DNA of 64,000 nucleotides from Adineta vaga (taxonomy: Eukaryota; Rotifera), in contig CP075495.1 of assembly GCA_021613535.1 (NCBI GenBank), positions 15,066,001-15,130,000 of the forward strand. Reading direction: 5' to 3'. The notes beneath the pieces were generated by a model. The model did not search any database. It had not been told where the DNA came from and was given only the letters and a program-made list of their open reading frames with translations. The translations under genes and the position numbers were made by a program. Numbering within the stretch: the stretch's first letter is position 1; the number at the start of each line of letters is the position of its first letter. Shown here one piece after another: positions 31,601 to 40,782 of the stretch.

Positions 31601-32644
31601 TGCATTAATTTGTCCCTAATTGAGAAAGAGCAGATGTGTTTTTTCTAGATAGTTTGTATGAAAAAGAAGAGACTTACATTATTAGAACTCAAACTTGCAT
31701 CGACAGTTCCACCAAGACCAACTGAAGGTTTATCAGAACCTCCATTGTAGATTGGAATACCAACATTTGCATGTCCATTAACATCATAAGTATTTAGATT
31801 ACTGAGACCAGCACTGCCTTCTATATCTGATGTCCACTAGAATGCAAACATGAAAGTTAGAAAAATGAGTAGATCAATATGTATTTAAATACTTGTCCCG
31901 ATTGAGCAGCAGCAAGAGCTAATTGTGATGCAAGTTGTTGTTGAGATAGTTGAAAAGTTATTGGAAAAGCTTCTACTACCATACCGAACATTAATACATA
32001 CAAACAGAGGGTAGATCCTAAGGAATGCATAGTGGATATAATGTTCGGTCGATAATAAATGTTTTATGAATATTGATCATCGATATTTATAGGAGAAAAC
32101 ATCGAGTAACTTAATATTGATTTGGATCCAAAATGTAAATATTTTTTATCAATATAACACCTTCAAAATCAATTTAAAATACAAATATTTATATAAATTG
32201 TTTTTGAATTAATAATTTCTTTGATTTTAGTTTATGGTGCTCGTCCATTGAAACGTTATCTTGAAAAATATATTACAACTGAATTATCAAAATTATTAAT
32301 TCAAACGAAACTTGCACCACATAGTCATGTTACAATTGATACAGATACGAATGATCAATTTCAATTTCATATTAAACAATTACAAAGAACAACATCGAAT
32401 TCACCAACAAAACCAGCATATAATCGTAAGTCTTTCAAATGATCGAATGAGTTTAATTTAGATCGATTTTTCTAATAAGTTAGGTCGTCGAACATATGAA
32501 GGTTTAGACGAAGAGCCAATGATGGATGTCGATGAAGATGAAGATTATGATAATAATAATCAATTTAGTGGTTATGACAACAATATGAATCCATCATCAG
32601 GAATTTCAAAACGAATGAAACAATCACCAAGAACATACAAATGA
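28616..32644 (+). CDS. HSP104: Hsp104/ClpB-type protein disaggregase
   Basis: Ten exons: 28616-29242, 29299-29410, 29478-29648, 29703-29879, 29931-30017, 30080-30874, 30923-31068, 31127-31478, 32231-32425, 32484-32644. All join in phase (mostly phase 1), giving 940 aa. Order: Clp N-domain (1-150); NBD1 with Walker A GEPGVGKT (207-214), Walker B LFIDEIH and arginine fingers FERRF; a long coiled-coil middle domain (about 410-525), diagnostic of disaggregases; NBD2 with Walker A GPTGVGKT (610-617), Walker [10 protein letters not shown] and FLNRLDD; an acidic tail with DVDEDEDYD as in cytosolic Hsp104. No mitochondrial presequence is seen. It should extract proteins from aggregates with Hsp70, using ATP. 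Oddity: the NBD1 pore loop is AGASHRG, not AGAKYRG, so the substrate-gripping Tyr is His251; the NBD2 pore loop GYVG is kept. A heat-shock element precedes it. Intron 8 holds an antisense gene. Confidence 0.95.
31544..32030 (-). CDS. Small secreted Gly-rich protein nested in Hsp104 intron 8
   Basis: Three minus-strand exons, 32030-31893, 31836-31678 and 31615-31544, all in phase 0 with clean GT-AG sites, encode 122 aa. A signal peptide ([22 protein letters not shown]) is followed by a Gln/Ala-rich segment ([17 protein letters not shown]), then a Gly/Asn-rich mature part with [28 protein letters not shown] and [14 protein letters not shown]. No cysteine lies in the mature region. The composition and alternating glycine pattern recall glycine-rich antimicrobial peptides of the attacin/diptericin type, but I cannot demonstrate homology. 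The gene lies wholly within the 752-bp intron of Hsp104 on the opposite strand. Two decayed copies (18830-19020, 33660-33860) travel with duplicated Hsp104 exons. Confidence 0.7.
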
Positions 32645-32998
32645 TGAATGATTTTTCGTGCAATAAAATTGACATTATAATCTGGAAGGAATTTTCTTTC
32701 ATTTAGCGTATTTTATTTTTAAGCTTAGTTATGTAGTATCTCGTGTGTTATTTTCTTTTCTCTTGTTAATAAACATTCTTTAACTCATTTAAATATCGAA
32801 TGAAGAGTTGTTCGTAAGCACAATCAGAACAAAAATAATGAGAAGATGAAGATTAATGAATCGTTTGACTGCTATTCGACAGATGATGATGAGCACGACT
32901 AAATAAGATACTTTGGAATTACTTATCTTCATTATGATGAAAAATTAAAGTGATAATAACTACAATATAGTTTCCTCTTTTATGATTTTCTTCTAACG

Positions 32999-33600
32999 AT
33001 GAACACGGAAAAGCGACGATCTGCAGAAGAAGCCCAAAACTTAATTGCTGCACTGGCGATTAATATCGCCGCATGGGATGACCAAGAGATGGACGAAGAT
33101 GAAGAGAAAAAGTGAATAATTTTTCGAACAGTCAGCGAAGTCGACACAAGATACGCATATATATATGACTCCATCTTTCTTTTCTAGATAAGTATGTGCA
33201 AAAACACCGAACTTATTAATCAGATATCTGTTGATATCACAACAACAAATACGACGAATAATGTAAGTTCCTTACATAGTTATCCCATATCAATAATTCA
33301 TGTGTGAAGGTGCGCAGGAATTAACATGAAGCTTTCTTCTATCAGATCCATGAATGCTTATTAATTATTACTTTTAGACATCATCGAACGAACAAAAACT
33401 ACTTCGTATTATGAATCAACAAGAATTAACAGATTATTTTCAACAAAAACTTATGATCGAATGACTCCATCGAGATGTAGAAGTTGCTGAAAAGAATTTA
33501 ATTGTTGGTCAAATGAACTTTCACAAAAAGATAAAGGAAATTCTATATAAACATTTGGAAAAAGTCATGCTACATTATGAACTGTGGAATAACTTTCTTC
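32999..33600 (+). pseudogene. Small coiled-coil gene, interrupted
   Basis: A first exon-like frame (32999-33115) encodes MNTEKRRSAEEAQNLIAALA with an acidic end DQEMDEDEEKK. Later pieces with splice-like borders (33191-33261, 33379-33465) read NTELINQISVDI and NEQKLLRIMNQQELTDYFQQ. An in-frame TGA (33463-33465) then interrupts continued coding resemblance (VEVAEKNLIVGQMNFHKK). A related 3' end (VAEKNAAIAEKNLQAAETN) occurs at 35222-35357. The exon phases do not all agree, so it is probably a pseudogene. Family unknown. Confidence 0.4.
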
Positions 33601-33659
33601 TCTTTTTCTTCATATCAAATATATGCTTTGTCCAAATTAAGTTTTTTGCGATATACAAT

Positions 33660-34251
33660 TTTCACACAGAAAAAGAGCTCACATGATTAGAACTAAAACT
33701 TACATTAATAATACTATCTATACCACCTAATGATTTATCAAAATCTCTATTGTACATTGAAATACCAATCTTTACATACGCCCTCATATAATAGTAGTTG
33801 AGACTATTAAGAACAGTAGTCGATATACTATATCAGATGTTCACTAAAAGAAAAAATATATAGATCAAGAAGATGATTAGATCAATATGTTACAACTGAA
33901 TTATCAAAATCATTAATTCAAACAAAACTTGCACCACATAGTCATGTTACGATTGATACAGATGCAAATGATGTATTTCAATTTCATATTAAACAATTAC
34001 AAAGAACAACATCGAATTCACCAACAAAACCAGCATATAATCGTAAGTCATCTTAATCATCAAACCAAATTCATTTAATTTTTTTTTGCTAGGTCGTCGA
34101 ACATATGAAGGTTTAGATGAAGAACCAATGATGGATGTCGATGAAGATGAAGATTATGATAGCAATCAATTTACTGGATATGACAATAATATGAGTCCAG
34201 CATCGGGAATTTCAAAACGAATGAAACAATCACCAAGAACACGCAAATGAT
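33660..34251 (+). pseudogene. Hsp104 3' module, copy B (nested gene relic, exon 9 part, tail exon)
   Basis: 33660-33860 is a decayed antisense copy of the nested secreted-protein gene. A deletion then joins that region directly to the middle of exon 9 (TTELSK... at about 33888), removing the [10 protein letters not shown] part. Exon 9 ends with its donor at about 34044, and the tail exon (about 34094-34251) is fully open, differing from the parent by few changes (DSNQFTGYD for [10 protein letters not shown]). No promoter or N-terminal exons exist, so this is a 3'-end duplicate. Confidence 0.88.
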
Positions 34252-34499
34252 GAATTATTTCTCATGCAATAAAATTGACATTTAAACCCTGAAAAGGTCT
34301 AATTTTTATTCCATATTTATTTTCAAGCATTTTTATATAGTATACCGTGTGTATGTTTTCTTGATAATAAACAAAATATACATTAGAATCTTTTCTTTGA
34401 ATGATGTCATATCGAATGTAGACCTAGTAGAAAGTATAATCAAAATAAATATGCGATTTATTGTTGAATAAAAACGATGAGCATAAACAAGCATATTAC

Positions 34500-35085
34500 A
34501 AAAGGTTTTTTGCAAATGTATATTTGATTAGTAATCGGATGTCTGTAGATTTCCTTGCGATCGAAACCTCTTGAGGGAGGGGGTGACAGCATTTTTCGAA
34601 TAGCCGAACGAAATGGGAAAAGAATAAATAGACGAATTAGATTCATTGATCCCATTCGATTTTTTGCAGTCTGTTCGGATCTCCATCTCTTGTCTTTTGA
34701 GCTTTTAGATTAGTCAACATGAGAAAAACACGGGTAGCGAAGCAGGAAGCGCAAAATAACATGGCTGCGCTTACAATCACGCTGTGTAAGTTAACTTCGT
34801 ACGATATCCAATCTAAACTACGTGTTATCGTTTTAGCAAGTGAAAGTGAACGCTCGGATACAACAGTTTCCAAAAAACGGATTTCGACGGATCCGACAGG
34901 TGGCCACAAGACCACAATAAAATATAGCTTAAAAGAACGCTCATAAAATTTGCAGCTTCCGACGGAAATTCTACTGACGGAATCCAATACAGATCCGTCA
35001 CCAGGAATCCGATAGGATTTTGTCGGAACGTTGGATCCTATAGGATCCTATCGAATCCAATATCGGATTCGTCGACCTGGGTTAT
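34500..35085. mobile_element. TE fragments inserted in copy B region
   Basis: The stretch 34565-34620 resembles the piggyBac-like mini-element at 22536. From about 34950 the sequence is rich in GGATCC/CGGAATCC words and ends CGACCTGGGT (35073-35082), the same terminus as the element at 54490-54817. Open frames here show no family features. The insertion separates copy B from the coiled-coil gene's duplicated 3' end. Confidence 0.5.
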
Positions 35086-35221
35086 CGCTCCAAGACATCA
35101 AAAGCTGCATAGTTGAAAACTCGAATACTCGATTTATAAGTTGAATAGTTGAAGAGGAACTTTAAGACTCGAATCGCGTTAACGATTTCTACACTACTCA
35201 ACTTATTGCTATAGAAAAAAC

Positions 35222-35357
35222 AGTGGCGGAGAAAAATGCGGCAATTGCAGAGAAAAACCTACAAGCTGCTGAAACAAATTTATACAAAATCATCAACGAT
35301 TTTCTCTTTCAACGTGTAAATGGAGATGATTCTATTGACTTAACTACGATCATGTAG
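35222..35357 (+). pseudogene. 3' remnant of the small coiled-coil gene
   Basis: The reading VAEKNAAIAEKNLQAAETNL ends at a TAG stop after DLTTIM. It resembles the end of the gene remnant at 32999-33600 and lies in the equivalent place after module copy B. Confidence 0.45.
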
Positions 35358-35479
35358 AATTTTTTTTTGTTTCTCACATTATGTTGTTTGACAGATATTC
35401 TGTATTTGAAACGAATATATTAAAACGAAAATTTCCATTGAATATATCTATTTATTATCATAGTAGATGTGACTGAATA

Positions 35480-35860
35480 CAAGTGAAGAATAGATCTCAG
35501 CGTATTTTGATTGATAGCAGATGTTGCATAAAGATTGATAAACAATATTTATGAGAGAAATCAATGAGTATATTAAAAATTGATTTCGTACAAAAATAAA
35601 TCTTTTTTTTTATAAATATAACACATTGAAAATCAATTTAAAATATTAATTCAAATATTTGAATATGTCGCTAAATGAGTCAATAATATTCTTTCTTAGA
35701 TCGTCGAACAGATGAAGGTTTAGATGAACAATCAATGATAGATGTCGATGAAGATGAAGATTATGATAATAATAATCAATTTAGTGGTTATGACAACAAT
35801 ATGAATTCATCATCAGGAATTTCAAAACGAATGAAACAGTCACCAAGAACATACAAATGA
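35480..35860 (+). pseudogene. Hsp104 3' module, copy C (tail exon only)
   Basis: 35698-35860 matches the last Hsp104 exon ([31 protein letters not shown], stop TGA) with a few substitutions. The ~200 bp before it resemble the intron upstream of exon 9 in the parent (32060-32230), so exon 9 itself has been deleted. It is the third downstream or upstream duplicate of this end. Confidence 0.85.
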
Positions 35861-36003
35861 TGAATGATTTATCTCTCATACAATAAAATAAAATTGACAT
35901 TAGATTTACTTTTTTTTTATTTCATATTTAATTTTCAAAATAAGTGTTGAAGTGAGTCTTTTCTCTATTGTTAATAAATATCCTTCCGAATTATGCATAT
36001 ATA

Positions 36004-36387
36004 TCAGCCACATTCGGAACAGTAATATGAACAACAAGAATAATTTCGATAAGACGGGGATCGATATAAACAGCAACAACAACAATTTCGTACATCATTG
36101 TAGCATGAACATGAGGAATAATTTAAAGATTCAGAAGAAGGTGATTCAAAAAGATCTGTTGAAGAAGGATAATCACAACGACAAACAGTACGTTGTCGAC
36201 TACAATCTGCACAGAGATGTTCATAACGAGCATAATAAGGACAATCAGCAATAATACCATCACATCGAACACAAATTGGGATACGAATATCTACAAAAGA
36301 TTGTGAACCACAAGATCTGCATACATTTGTACCATGATTAAGTAATGGATTGATATACCATTGTGGTAATGTCGATCGATAAGTCAT
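36004..36387 (-). CDS. Cysteine-rich zinc-ribbon-like protein
   Basis: Single exon, 127 aa. It has the CxxC pairs CRSCG, CVRCDG, CADCS and a CRCD, then a run of cysteines (NCCCCC, CCSYYCSECG) at the C-terminus. The first half looks like two zinc ribbons; the second is Ser/Tyr/Cys-rich and low in complexity. No signal peptide or membrane segment is present. It may be a small zinc-binding adaptor; the family is not recognised. It lies convergent to Hsp104 copy C. Confidence 0.5.
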   Translation of the reverse strand: MTYRSTLPQWYINPLLNHGTNVCRSCGSQSFVDIRIPICVRCDGIIADCPYYARYEHLCADCSRQRTVCRCDYPSSTDLFESPSSESLNYSSCSCYNDVRNCCCCCLYRSPSYRNYSCCSYYCSECG

Positions 36388-36797
36388 ACTTAACTAAAGA
36401 AAAGGTTATTTAAGCAAGATAGATTTCTAAAAGGAATAAAATAACATCATTAAATATTTCTAAAAGTAACAACAAGAAAAAAAAATCCGTCGTAAAAAGT
36501 GGCTATTGGTTGCAATGACAAAGATTCCAATCAGATTTCTTCTCTTTCAGTTTATTAATGCAGAAGCCAACAGAAAGCCTGAGTTTCATTTCTTTTTTTC
36601 TTCTCTTTATTATTCATCTATCTCAATAGTTGATTGTATATCGGCTAATAAAGTGCGAATATTTCTGACGATTCATAAAAAAATAAACGTTTATAAGTTT
36701 TGTCAAAAGAAAAAAAACTTAAAAATACATCTCTTGTCTAAAATATAAGCAGAAAAAAAGAACACAATCAAAGGAAATCATAATAATGAAGTCATTG

Positions 36798-39389
36798 TTA
36801 TTGCGTTGATGCACCTCGTCTGATATAGAAAAGAAGATAAGCATCTCGTGAAACAATATCATCTTGAAAATAATTTGTATCGACAAATGGATCATCGAAT
36901 TTATACCAAGAACTTTTCCTATTTGCTTCATGTTGTGCATATGCAATATAATGACCACCGTAGATTGAACCAATATGTTTAGTAACAGCAAATAAATCAT
37001 AAATAGCTTGTTTTGGTGAAGATAAGAATTGACTTAAATCAAGTCCTTGAATAGGATAATCAACAAAGGTGTCGATTTTTTCTCGAAATCCATCTTTATG
37101 TGAAAATCGTTTTAATTGAATGATAAGAATTTGTGGAAGACGAAAGAATTGCAATTGTTTTGTAGCTTTTGTATCCTTTTTACATGTCTCTTGTTGACAA
37201 AACCATGAATCTTCAAGTTTTTCAAGTGAACAAAATTCTCGAAGACAACCATCCAAAGTCAATGGTTTCGCTTTTTGATTATAATTTCTATACGGTGCAC
37301 TACCCGTGAAAGAGTCTTGTTCAATAAGAAGTACTTCATTGACAGCTAATTGACTTAATGGTGTATCCAAATCAAGTGTTCCTTCATCGGTCATTATTAA
37401 GATAGCATAAAAAAAACAATATGAGATTCGAGATTCAATATAAGCTTGTAAAAGATCCTTAACTTGACCATTTTCAGGCACATGTACAGTTCTTACATCT
37501 CTTTCACCATTTTTTTCAATAAATGTTATTTGAAATTGACGACCCGATTGAATAAGTGGTAATGGTAAAATACTAATTGGATTAGTTGTTTTTACGGCAT
37601 GCCCACATTCAGTACATGTTATAGTTGATTCAATTATTCCAAAAAATAATTCTTCAATGATAGTACTTGAATCATTACCATGTTTTTCTTTCATTTCTTT
37701 ATGAATTTCATCAAGAAGAAATATTAAAAATTCTTGAGCATCTTGCTGATCCATTGTAGCAAATCGTGGTGCTCGAACACCAATTGTTTCTTTCATCTGA
37801 TCTGGACAGAATGCTGAGAGATACGAAGAAGAAGAAGAAGAAGAAGAAAAACTTCGTTTTGGTAACCATAAATTCTGTATGACATTAGCAAAAGCTCCTG
37901 TTACTGAACCAACGTCATAGAATGGATTCCAATCAGGTTCAATAGCTTTACTGTCCACCGAACTGTTTTCAGCTAGACCATTTAAAAAGAATTGTGTTAA
38001 TGGTGCTACATGAGCAAGACATTGTAGTGCACTATTCATGTAACAAGTATTCCCGATATTGCGCAATCCAATAGGCGAATCATTAAATCTTCGATTTGTT
38101 GTCGATAATTCATTGGTAAGAGTAGATTTTTTGAAATATCTATCATTGTTGTCAGATAGTCGAATAGGCGTTAAGTTCATGAGTTTAATAGTAACTACAT
38201 CACCAGATTGTATGCCATAAGTTGATAAACGTCGATGTGGTTCATCATTCGTAAAAGATTTCGATCCACATAAGAATTGAAATCGAGATGATGAATTAAT
38301 TTCTTTATGACATTGAAGAAGTGTAATAACTTCAGTTACAGTGTTATTTACGGAAGCTTTAGTTGTAAATGAATCAAATTCAGAAACGTGGCATGAAATA
38401 ATCACTTCATTTGGTCGTTGTTTCGTAATCAATGACGTCGATTTTATCGTCGAATCATTTCGAGTATTTGAAAGTAATGAAGGATGTCCTGAATATGCTA
38501 GACGAAGAGTAGCATAGATAGTCTGACCAGGTTTAACACCATAATCACAAAGCATTTGATGTGGATTATTTTGATTGATTATTTTATGCATACGATCATA
38601 TAATACGAAATCAAGTAGAAGACAACCCTTTAATCGCTTTTCGATTTGAATCTTTAATTCGTTAATCGATGTTATAAACGAAACATCCAAAAATAGATTT
38701 CCATTTGTATGAGCACAATCAACACGAACTGTTGATGTTATTGGAGAAGATGATTCAATAGTTTGAACAAAAATAGTATCATTAGTAAGTCCTAATGTTG
38801 ATAATAATTTATCTGAATCTGCAATAAGATTGAGTTCAGTATCATACATCGTTAAGAGATGTATCTGTTCACGTTCTATTGATTGTAATGAAAATACTTC
38901 GATAACATACTCAAATAACATTTGCAATGTTGTTACATTTTTATTCCATTTGAAAAGTGTTTTTGTTCGACAATCTGGTGCAATTATTGTTAAATACGAA
39001 AGTCCTGATGATATAGAACTCGTCGATGATTCAAAATAAAGAATATCATTTTCCTTAATTTTCAAATCATCTAACGTCTTGTATTTATTATCTGAAGGTA
39101 CATTTCTACGTTGATTTCCAGAAACTATTTTAACTAGTGAAATGTCTGTTGACAGAATGTCTTTAATAGGTAGAATTTGTAGAAATTTTCTAATAACATC
39201 AGAAATAGTTTCCAGTGATGAAATTGTCAGAACTGCACAATTTACCGTGCTATTATGATTATTTTTGAATTGAATTTGAATAGTTAAATCGAATAATGAT
39301 ACATCATTTCGAATAGGTTCTATTATGGTAAGATCGCCGATTCTCGACATACGTCCTTGAGACATAATAAGATTAATGAAAAATTTCAA
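36798..39389 (-). CDS. Ubiquitin-specific protease with N-terminal ubiquitin-like domains
   Basis: Single exon, 863 aa. Three to four ubiquitin-like folds fill residues 20-405. The catalytic domain begins GLRNIGNTCYMNSALQCL (nucleophile Cys449), continues MDQQDAQEFLIFLLDE, has the zinc-type CTECGH and the W.C..C pair FCQQETCKKD, then LIIQLKRFSHKDG, and closes with YGGHYIAYA (His813) and YKFDDPFV (Asp832). All three catalytic residues are present, so it should cleave ubiquitin chains. The architecture is closest to USP4/11/15- or plant UBP-like enzymes, but with more Ubl domains. A Ser run (about residue 518) is encoded by a GAA/TTC-type triplet repeat. The start may be Met1 or Met9. It is intron-less, unlike most neighbours. 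Confidence 0.9.
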   Translation of the reverse strand: MKFFINLIMSQGRMSRIGDLTIIEPIRNDVSLFDLTIQIQFKNNHNSTVNCAVLTISSLETISDVIRKFLQILPIKDILSTDISLVKIVSGNQRRNVPSDNKYKTLDDLKIKENDILYFESSTSSISSGLSYLTIIAPDCRTKTLFKWNKNVTTLQMLFEYVIEVFSLQSIEREQIHLLTMYDTELNLIADSDKLLSTLGLTNDTIFVQTIESSSPITSTVRVDCAHTNGNLFLDVSFITSINELKIQIEKRLKGCLLLDFVLYDRMHKIINQNNPHQMLCDYGVKPGQTIYATLRLAYSGHPSLLSNTRNDSTIKSTSLITKQRPNEVIISCHVSEFDSFTTKASVNNTVTEVITLLQCHKEINSSSRFQFLCGSKSFTNDEPHRRLSTYGIQSGDVVTIKLMNLTPIRLSDNNDRYFKKSTLTNELSTTNRRFNDSPIGLRNIGNTCYMNSALQCLAHVAPLTQFFLNGLAENSSVDSKAIEPDWNPFYDVGSVTGAFANVIQNLWLPKRSFSSSSSSSSYLSAFCPDQMKETIGVRAPRFATMDQQDAQEFLIFLLDEIHKEMKEKHGNDSSTIIEELFFGIIESTITCTECGHAVKTTNPISILPLPLIQSGRQFQITFIEKNGERDVRTVHVPENGQVKDLLQAYIESRISYCFFYAILIMTDEGTLDLDTPLSQLAVNEVLLIEQDSFTGSAPYRNYNQKAKPLTLDGCLREFCSLEKLEDSWFCQQETCKKDTKATKQLQFFRLPQILIIQLKRFSHKDGFREKIDTFVDYPIQGLDLSQFLSSPKQAIYDLFAVTKHIGSIYGGHYIAYAQHEANRKSSWYKFDDPFVDTNYFQDDIVSRDAYLLFYIRRGASTQ

Positions 39390-40782
39390 ATTTTAATTTC
39401 ATTCGAAAAATTTATTCATCTAAAATCACATCAAAAAGAAAAATTGTCATTCCGTAAATGTAATGTAACATACAAGAAATGCTTAAGTGTTGACTCATAT
39501 AAACCTCACTTTTATTACCTGTAAATGAAATACTTGATATGCAAAGATTACCTGATACTTATACTGATTTACACATTTCTAGTGAAATAAAATCATTGTT
39601 TCTTTGTTTTTCATACTTGTAGTATTCGTTGTCTTCGTCTACTTCTTTTTTCTTCTATGTGCATTATAAAAAAGATTTGATGTCATCGACAACAACAAAA
39701 GAATGAAGTTTGAAAAGAATGGCAACAGTAGGATGTAGAAAAAAAGAAAGAAACAAATTTATCGTCTCGTATTTTTCTTTCTTGCTCTGCGTTTGTTCGT
39801 CTTCGTCTAACGAAAGTTTTTCATAACTCATACGTGTTATTTTTGTCTTTTGACTCATTTTATAGTTATCCTAAATGAAAATTCTTGTTATTTTTTCTGT
39901 CCAACATAAGATCTCAAAAATTGATATTTCATCAACAAGTTTCCTAAATATGTAAGTCGCTTTCTTATTTCTGAAAATCATCGTTTCATATCAAGCAAAA
40001 GTTTGTATGATATAAATCTGAAACGTATACACTGGTTTGATGATTTATTTAGTTGTTCTTTTCCTTCTGTAAGTGTAAGGATGAGTAAATTAAAGTCACT
40101 TCTTTTGTACTATCAGAAAAAAGATCTGATGTCATCAAGCGACATCTATTCCATTGATCTTCTTGCCATTTTTTGATTAGTACGATGGTTGTCGAGACAA
40201 AAATCTGTTTATTTGATAAAAAAAATGGTAAAACTTTGACTGACGTTTGAATAATTTATTTACTTTTTCTGTTCTTTTTTTCTTCTTTTTGGAGCACTAC
40301 AATCTAAAAATTCAATATAATTACAAACTTTTCTTTTCTTTTCTTTTTTTTCTTCTTCTTCACTAACAATATTTTCACGACAAAAGTACCCGTTTTCATC
40401 AGTTTGTCAATTAAAACGCAACATTTTCCTTTCCATACTGATCAGTACAGGTAAATAACTATCTGTATTGTATATTCAAAAATCATCTGTCCGTATCATC
40501 AACACAAGGAGAAACCCTGTCGGAAGGTTATCGAACATTCGTCGTCGACGATGAAAAAAAGAAAGACAAACTATTTAAGTTTATTTGCTGTAGGAGACGT
40601 ACAAAAAAAACCTGACTAAGAGAAAGAGAGAAAAAGAGAACGACCGTGATCATAAGCATACATGTTTTGTATGATATACTCATTTTATACACATTTTCTA
40701 CCCTCTATTTCAAAGGATTTTACTCGTTAATATCGACTGTACGACAAAATTCTTTTTTCTTCTAGATTGTTTTGATTTCATC
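39390..40782. other. Intergenic region, 1.4 kb, probable divergent promoters
   Basis: It separates the divergent USP and LEA/TGN-like genes, so promoters for both should lie here. A polypyrimidine run (TCTTTTCTTTTC type) lies at 40330-40365. No RNA gene or intact open frame is convincing. Confidence 0.4.

Noticed and set aside
31479-32230. Idea that Hsp104 was truncated after exon 8, with the end of the gene lost
   Set aside because: Exon 9 at 32231 joins exon 8 in phase and restores the conserved YGARPLKR motif; the long intron is explained by the nested gene.
34643-34987. Overlapping frames on both strands in the 34.6-35.0 kb repeat region
   Set aside because: Complementary frames in a transposable-element fragment, with no family motif on either strand.
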